A stretch of DNA of 8,153 nt from Thermoproteota archaeon (GTDB lineage Archaea > Thermoproteota > Methanomethylicia > Culexarchaeales > Culexmicrobiaceae): the NCBI GenBank assembly GCA_003650625.1, contig QMQW01000016.1, positions 1-8,153 on the forward strand, given 5' to 3'. Each line of letters begins with the position of its first letter. Position 1 is the stretch's first letter. Below are positions 6,347 through 8,153 of this stretch, piece after piece. The position numbers and the translations under genes were made by a program. Under the pieces are notes generated by a model that saw only the letters and a program-made list of their open reading frames with translations, was not told the DNA's origin and did no database searches.

Positions 6347-6352
6347 TGGACT
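6332..6352 (-). repeat. Copy B of the 21-bp near-repeat, spanning a start codon
   Basis: Pairs with copy A at 6006-6026 (three mismatches). On the minus strand AGTCCA and TGGACT form a perfect 6-bp stem, and the 8-nt loop starts with the ATG of the 104-residue gene. The ribosome binding site lies just outside the stem. Confidence 0.55.
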
Positions 6353-6453
6353 ATCCCCTAATCCACTCTATCTAGGAGATAGAAAAATCTTGCTCTACAG
6401 AAACTCTAATATTCCACTGAGTCTAGATTCCTGATTCAGAAGGAGATGTCCAT
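6347..6453. promoter_or_regulatory. Divergent promoter region
   Basis: 107 bp between two genes transcribed away from each other, so both operons must start here or be read through from elsewhere. It holds a perfect 7-bp inverted repeat, TCTATCT-AGG-AGATAGA (6367-6383), a candidate operator. It also has a palindromic AATATT (6408-6413) placed so that it could act as a TATA-like box in both directions, giving leaders of roughly 15-40 nt. I see no convincing bacterial -35/-10 pair. The promoter is inferred from geometry; the exact elements are weakly supported. Confidence 0.5.
6441..6448 (+). promoter_or_regulatory. Ribosome binding site of the metallo-beta-lactamase-fold gene
   Basis: AGGAGATG, 5 nt before the ATG at 6454, strong enough to fix that start. 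The ATG inside it (6446) is in another frame. Confidence 0.7.
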
Positions 6454-8010
6454 ATGCCTAAGCTACTCTTTGTAGGTACTAGAGGTGAAGTTGAGGAGTA
6501 CAGGAGAGGACACAGGTATCACTCCTCTATGATGGTTATCCTAGACAATGGGAAGAGGATTCTGATAGACTATGGAGAGGAGAGTCCTCCACTAGAGAAG
6601 TTGAATCCAGATGCAATAGTGATAACACATGCACATCCAGATCACTGTGGAGGACTAGAGGGTAAGGAGATTACGATTCCAGTCTACATGACTCCATTCA
6701 CAGACAAACTTCTAGATCCAGAACATTACCCTATGAGGGATAGGAGAGTGATCAGATGTGGAAGAGAGTATGACATCTATGGACTCAAAGTCACTCCCCA
6801 TAGAGTCTACCACTCAGTGAAAGCACCTACTGTAGGACTACTACTGAGGGTAGGGGATAAGAAAATCTGGTACTGTAGTGACTATCTACATCTGAAAGAC
6901 TACACTAGGATACTGGATGGAGTAGACATCTGGATTGGAGATGGGAGTAGTGTCTCTAGAGACCTCATAAGAGTGAATGAGAGGTACAGAGAGCCATTTG
7001 GACACTCTTCACTGAAGACTCAGATCAGACAAGCAGAGAGAGTAGGGTGTAAGCTGTTCATAGTCACTCATCTAGGGAAGGAGGCTATAGAGGACTACAC
7101 AGACAGAGAGTTGAGGAAGGAGTTGGAGACAGAGAAAGTGAAAGTCATAGTGGCTAGGGATGGTAAGGAGATTGACCTATCAGAGGAACTCTCTACAGTC
7201 ACTACAGAGGATATAGAACCTCTACTTCCTACTCAGGTAGATGTAGAGAGGATTGAACCTGTAGCTGGTATCTACCTAGTAGAACCACATGGTAGGTACA
7301 TATGGCAAGGAGTGAAGACTGCTATCCTCAAGAGTAGGAGATTCAAGAAGTACATTGGAGAACCACTCTACCTGATAGAGGATTCAGTATGCTATGGAGT
7401 AATCCAACTAGATGAACCAGAGGTGATAGAGAGTAAGAGGAGATTCGTAGAGACACAGTACAGACACCTAGTCTCAGATAGGGAGAGGAAGGAGTGGTGG
7501 AAAGGGAAGTTCCCTCTATACCTCTATCCAGTACGTGTACTCAAGCTATTCCCTAAGCCTAAGAGAGTAGTGATACCAAGAGGAGTACAGACATTCATCT
7601 CTCTAGAGAACATCGTATTTGAGGATGAGATGACTAGACTCATCAGAGACTGGAGAACGTACAGAGCTAGGGATCAACCAGATGACGTTCTCAGAGATGA
7701 TTGGAGAATAGCTATAGCATGGTATAGGACTCTAACTTCTAGGAGAGTACCATTCAGGAGTAAGCAGTTCAGAGATCTAACCCTAGAGGAACAGATCAGA
7801 GTGGTGAAGAAGTTACTGAAAGACATACACGATGAGATGGTAAGGAGAGGATGGAATCCCAAACCACTAGAGGAGATACTGAGATTCACTCCTCCAGAGA
7901 GTCTAGCAGACATCACTCCAGAGTACCTAGACAGTCTATCTGATGAGGAGCTACTTGAGTTACACAAGTGGCTACATGAGGTATTCAACAAGTGGTTAGA
8001 AGAGAGATGA
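6454..8010 (+). CDS. Metallo-beta-lactamase-fold hydrolase fused to a PUA/ASCH-like and a helical domain
   Basis: A 518-residue protein. Residues 1-240 are a metallo-beta-lactamase fold: THAHPDH gives H59, H61, D63 and H64; H120 (VYHS), D143 (YCSDY) and H206 (VTHLG) are the likely remaining metal ligands. The spacing resembles the RNase Z/phosphodiesterase branch, so a phosphodiester substrate is more likely than a beta-lactam. Residues 268-385 (VEPHGRYIWQGVKTAILK, YGVIQLDEPEV, PLYLYPVRVLKLF, PRGVQTFI) look like a small beta barrel of PUA/ASCH type, which usually bind RNA or modified nucleotides. The rest is helical, ending SDEELLELHKWLHEVFNKWL. It leads a rightward operon divergent from the virion genes. 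The fold is clear; the substrate and biological role are unknown, and the middle-domain call is tentative. Confidence 0.85.
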   Translation: MPKLLFVGTRGEVEEYRRGHRYHSSMMVILDNGKRILIDYGEESPPLEKLNPDAIVITHAHPDHCGGLEGKEITIPVYMTPFTDKLLDPEHYPMRDRRVIRCGREYDIYGLKVTPHRVYHSVKAPTVGLLLRVGDKKIWYCSDYLHLKDYTRILDGVDIWIGDGSSVSRDLIRVNERYREPFGHSSLKTQIRQAERVGCKLFIVTHLGKEAIEDYTDRELRKELETEKVKVIVARDGKEIDLSEELSTVTTEDIEPLLPTQVDVERIEPVAGIYLVEPHGRYIWQGVKTAILKSRRFKKYIGEPLYLIEDSVCYGVIQLDEPEVIESKRRFVETQYRHLVSDRERKEWWKGKFPLYLYPVRVLKLFPKPKRVVIPRGVQTFISLENIVFEDEMTRLIRDWRTYRARDQPDDVLRDDWRIAIAWYRTLTSRRVPFRSKQFRDLTLEEQIRVVKKLLKDIHDEMVRRGWNPKPLEEILRFTPPESLADITPEYLDSLSDEELLELHKWLHEVFNKWLEER

Positions 8011-8153
8011 GAGTGGAGTTCACTCTCAGAGATGATGAACCTCTAGGATTCAGAGAGAATGGAGTAATCTACATCAACCTCTACTGGATAGGGTATGACA
8101 CAGATGACATCTTAGAGTGGATACTCAGTACAGAGATTCACGAGTGGATACAC
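8007..8153 (+). CDS. HExxH zinc-metalloprotease-like protein, N-terminal fragment
   Basis: An ORF starting with the ATG at 8007 that overlaps the previous stop by ATGA and runs off the right edge after 49 codons. The fragment has an N-terminal beta segment (MRVEFTLRDD, then NGVIYINLYWIGY), a helix (DDILEWILSTE) and HEWIH at 45-49. A helix ending in HExxH after beta strands is the zincin metal site, with the glutamate as catalytic base. The third ligand and the rest of the fold are outside the window. ATGA coupling implies co-expression with the metallo-beta-lactamase-fold protein. An HExxH motif alone can occur by chance, but its position after a predicted strand and helix is the right one. 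Confidence 0.6.
   Translation, partial: MRVEFTLRDDEPLGFRENGVIYINLYWIGYDTDDILEWILSTEIHEWIH
8008..8028 (+). other. Stem-loop overlapping the stop/start junction
   Basis: TGAGAGTG-GAGTT-CACTCTCA is a perfect 8-bp stem with a 5-nt loop, beginning inside the ATGA overlap. It would cover the start of the HExxH ORF and could make its translation depend on ribosomes finishing the upstream gene. One such hairpin is expected by chance in a window this size. Confidence 0.35.

Noticed and set aside
7674..7991. A 105-codon minus-strand frame opposite the C-terminus of the metallo-beta-lactamase-fold protein
   Set aside because: A Ser-rich antisense shadow within a long gene that has a strong start and clear domains.
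1..8153. CRISPR array, tRNA genes, insertion sequences or attachment sites
   Set aside because: I saw no regularly spaced repeats, no cloverleaf or conserved tRNA arm sequences, no transposase and no tRNA-end direct repeat. Nearly all of the window is occupied by well-packed genes.

Overview
The window looks like part of a tailed virus or provirus of a thermophilic prokaryote, probably an archaeon, though a thermophilic bacterium cannot be excluded. The grounds are compositional and syntenic. Coding strands are purine-rich, arginine is almost always AGA/AGG, genes are tightly packed with ATGA-type overlaps, and CpG is extremely scarce (about 40 by eye in 8.15 kb). The gene order is that of a long-tailed siphovirus-like virion module. 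No gene is similar enough to anything I recognise to fix the host.

Left block (about 1-6346, all on the minus strand, so read from right to left): a small membrane/coiled-coil protein, an HK97-fold major capsid protein, a strong intergenic hairpin, a head-tail connector carrying a dockerin-like calcium loop, a head-closure candidate, an HK97 gp10-like neck/tail-completion protein, a tail terminator candidate, the tail tube protein, a tail-assembly chaperone with a downstream overlapping ORF, and the N-terminal 406 residues of the tape measure protein, which runs off the left edge. Portal, terminase, maturation protease and tail tip genes are not in the window. No sheath gene lies between terminator and tube, which favours a non-contractile tail.

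Right block (6454-8153, plus strand), across a 107-bp divergent intergenic region: a 518-residue protein with an N-terminal metallo-beta-lactamase fold, a middle domain that looks PUA/ASCH-like, and a helical C-terminus. It overlaps by ATGA the start of a second ORF, cut by the window edge just after an HEWIH (HExxH) zinc-protease-like motif.

The best-supported special feature is a programmed -1 frameshift signal in the tail chaperone gene. An A AAA AAA heptamer abuts the stop codon, followed after 6 nt by an 8-bp hairpin with a 3-nt loop. Slippage would fuse the chaperone to the 80-codon ORF, giving a G/GT-type pair as in lambda-like phages. Other observations are the calcium loop in the connector, a similar beta module shared by capsid and connector, a 21-bp near-repeat that folds the start of two genes into similar hairpins, CpG depletion with CTAG enrichment, and the unexplained metallo-beta-lactamase/HExxH pair.
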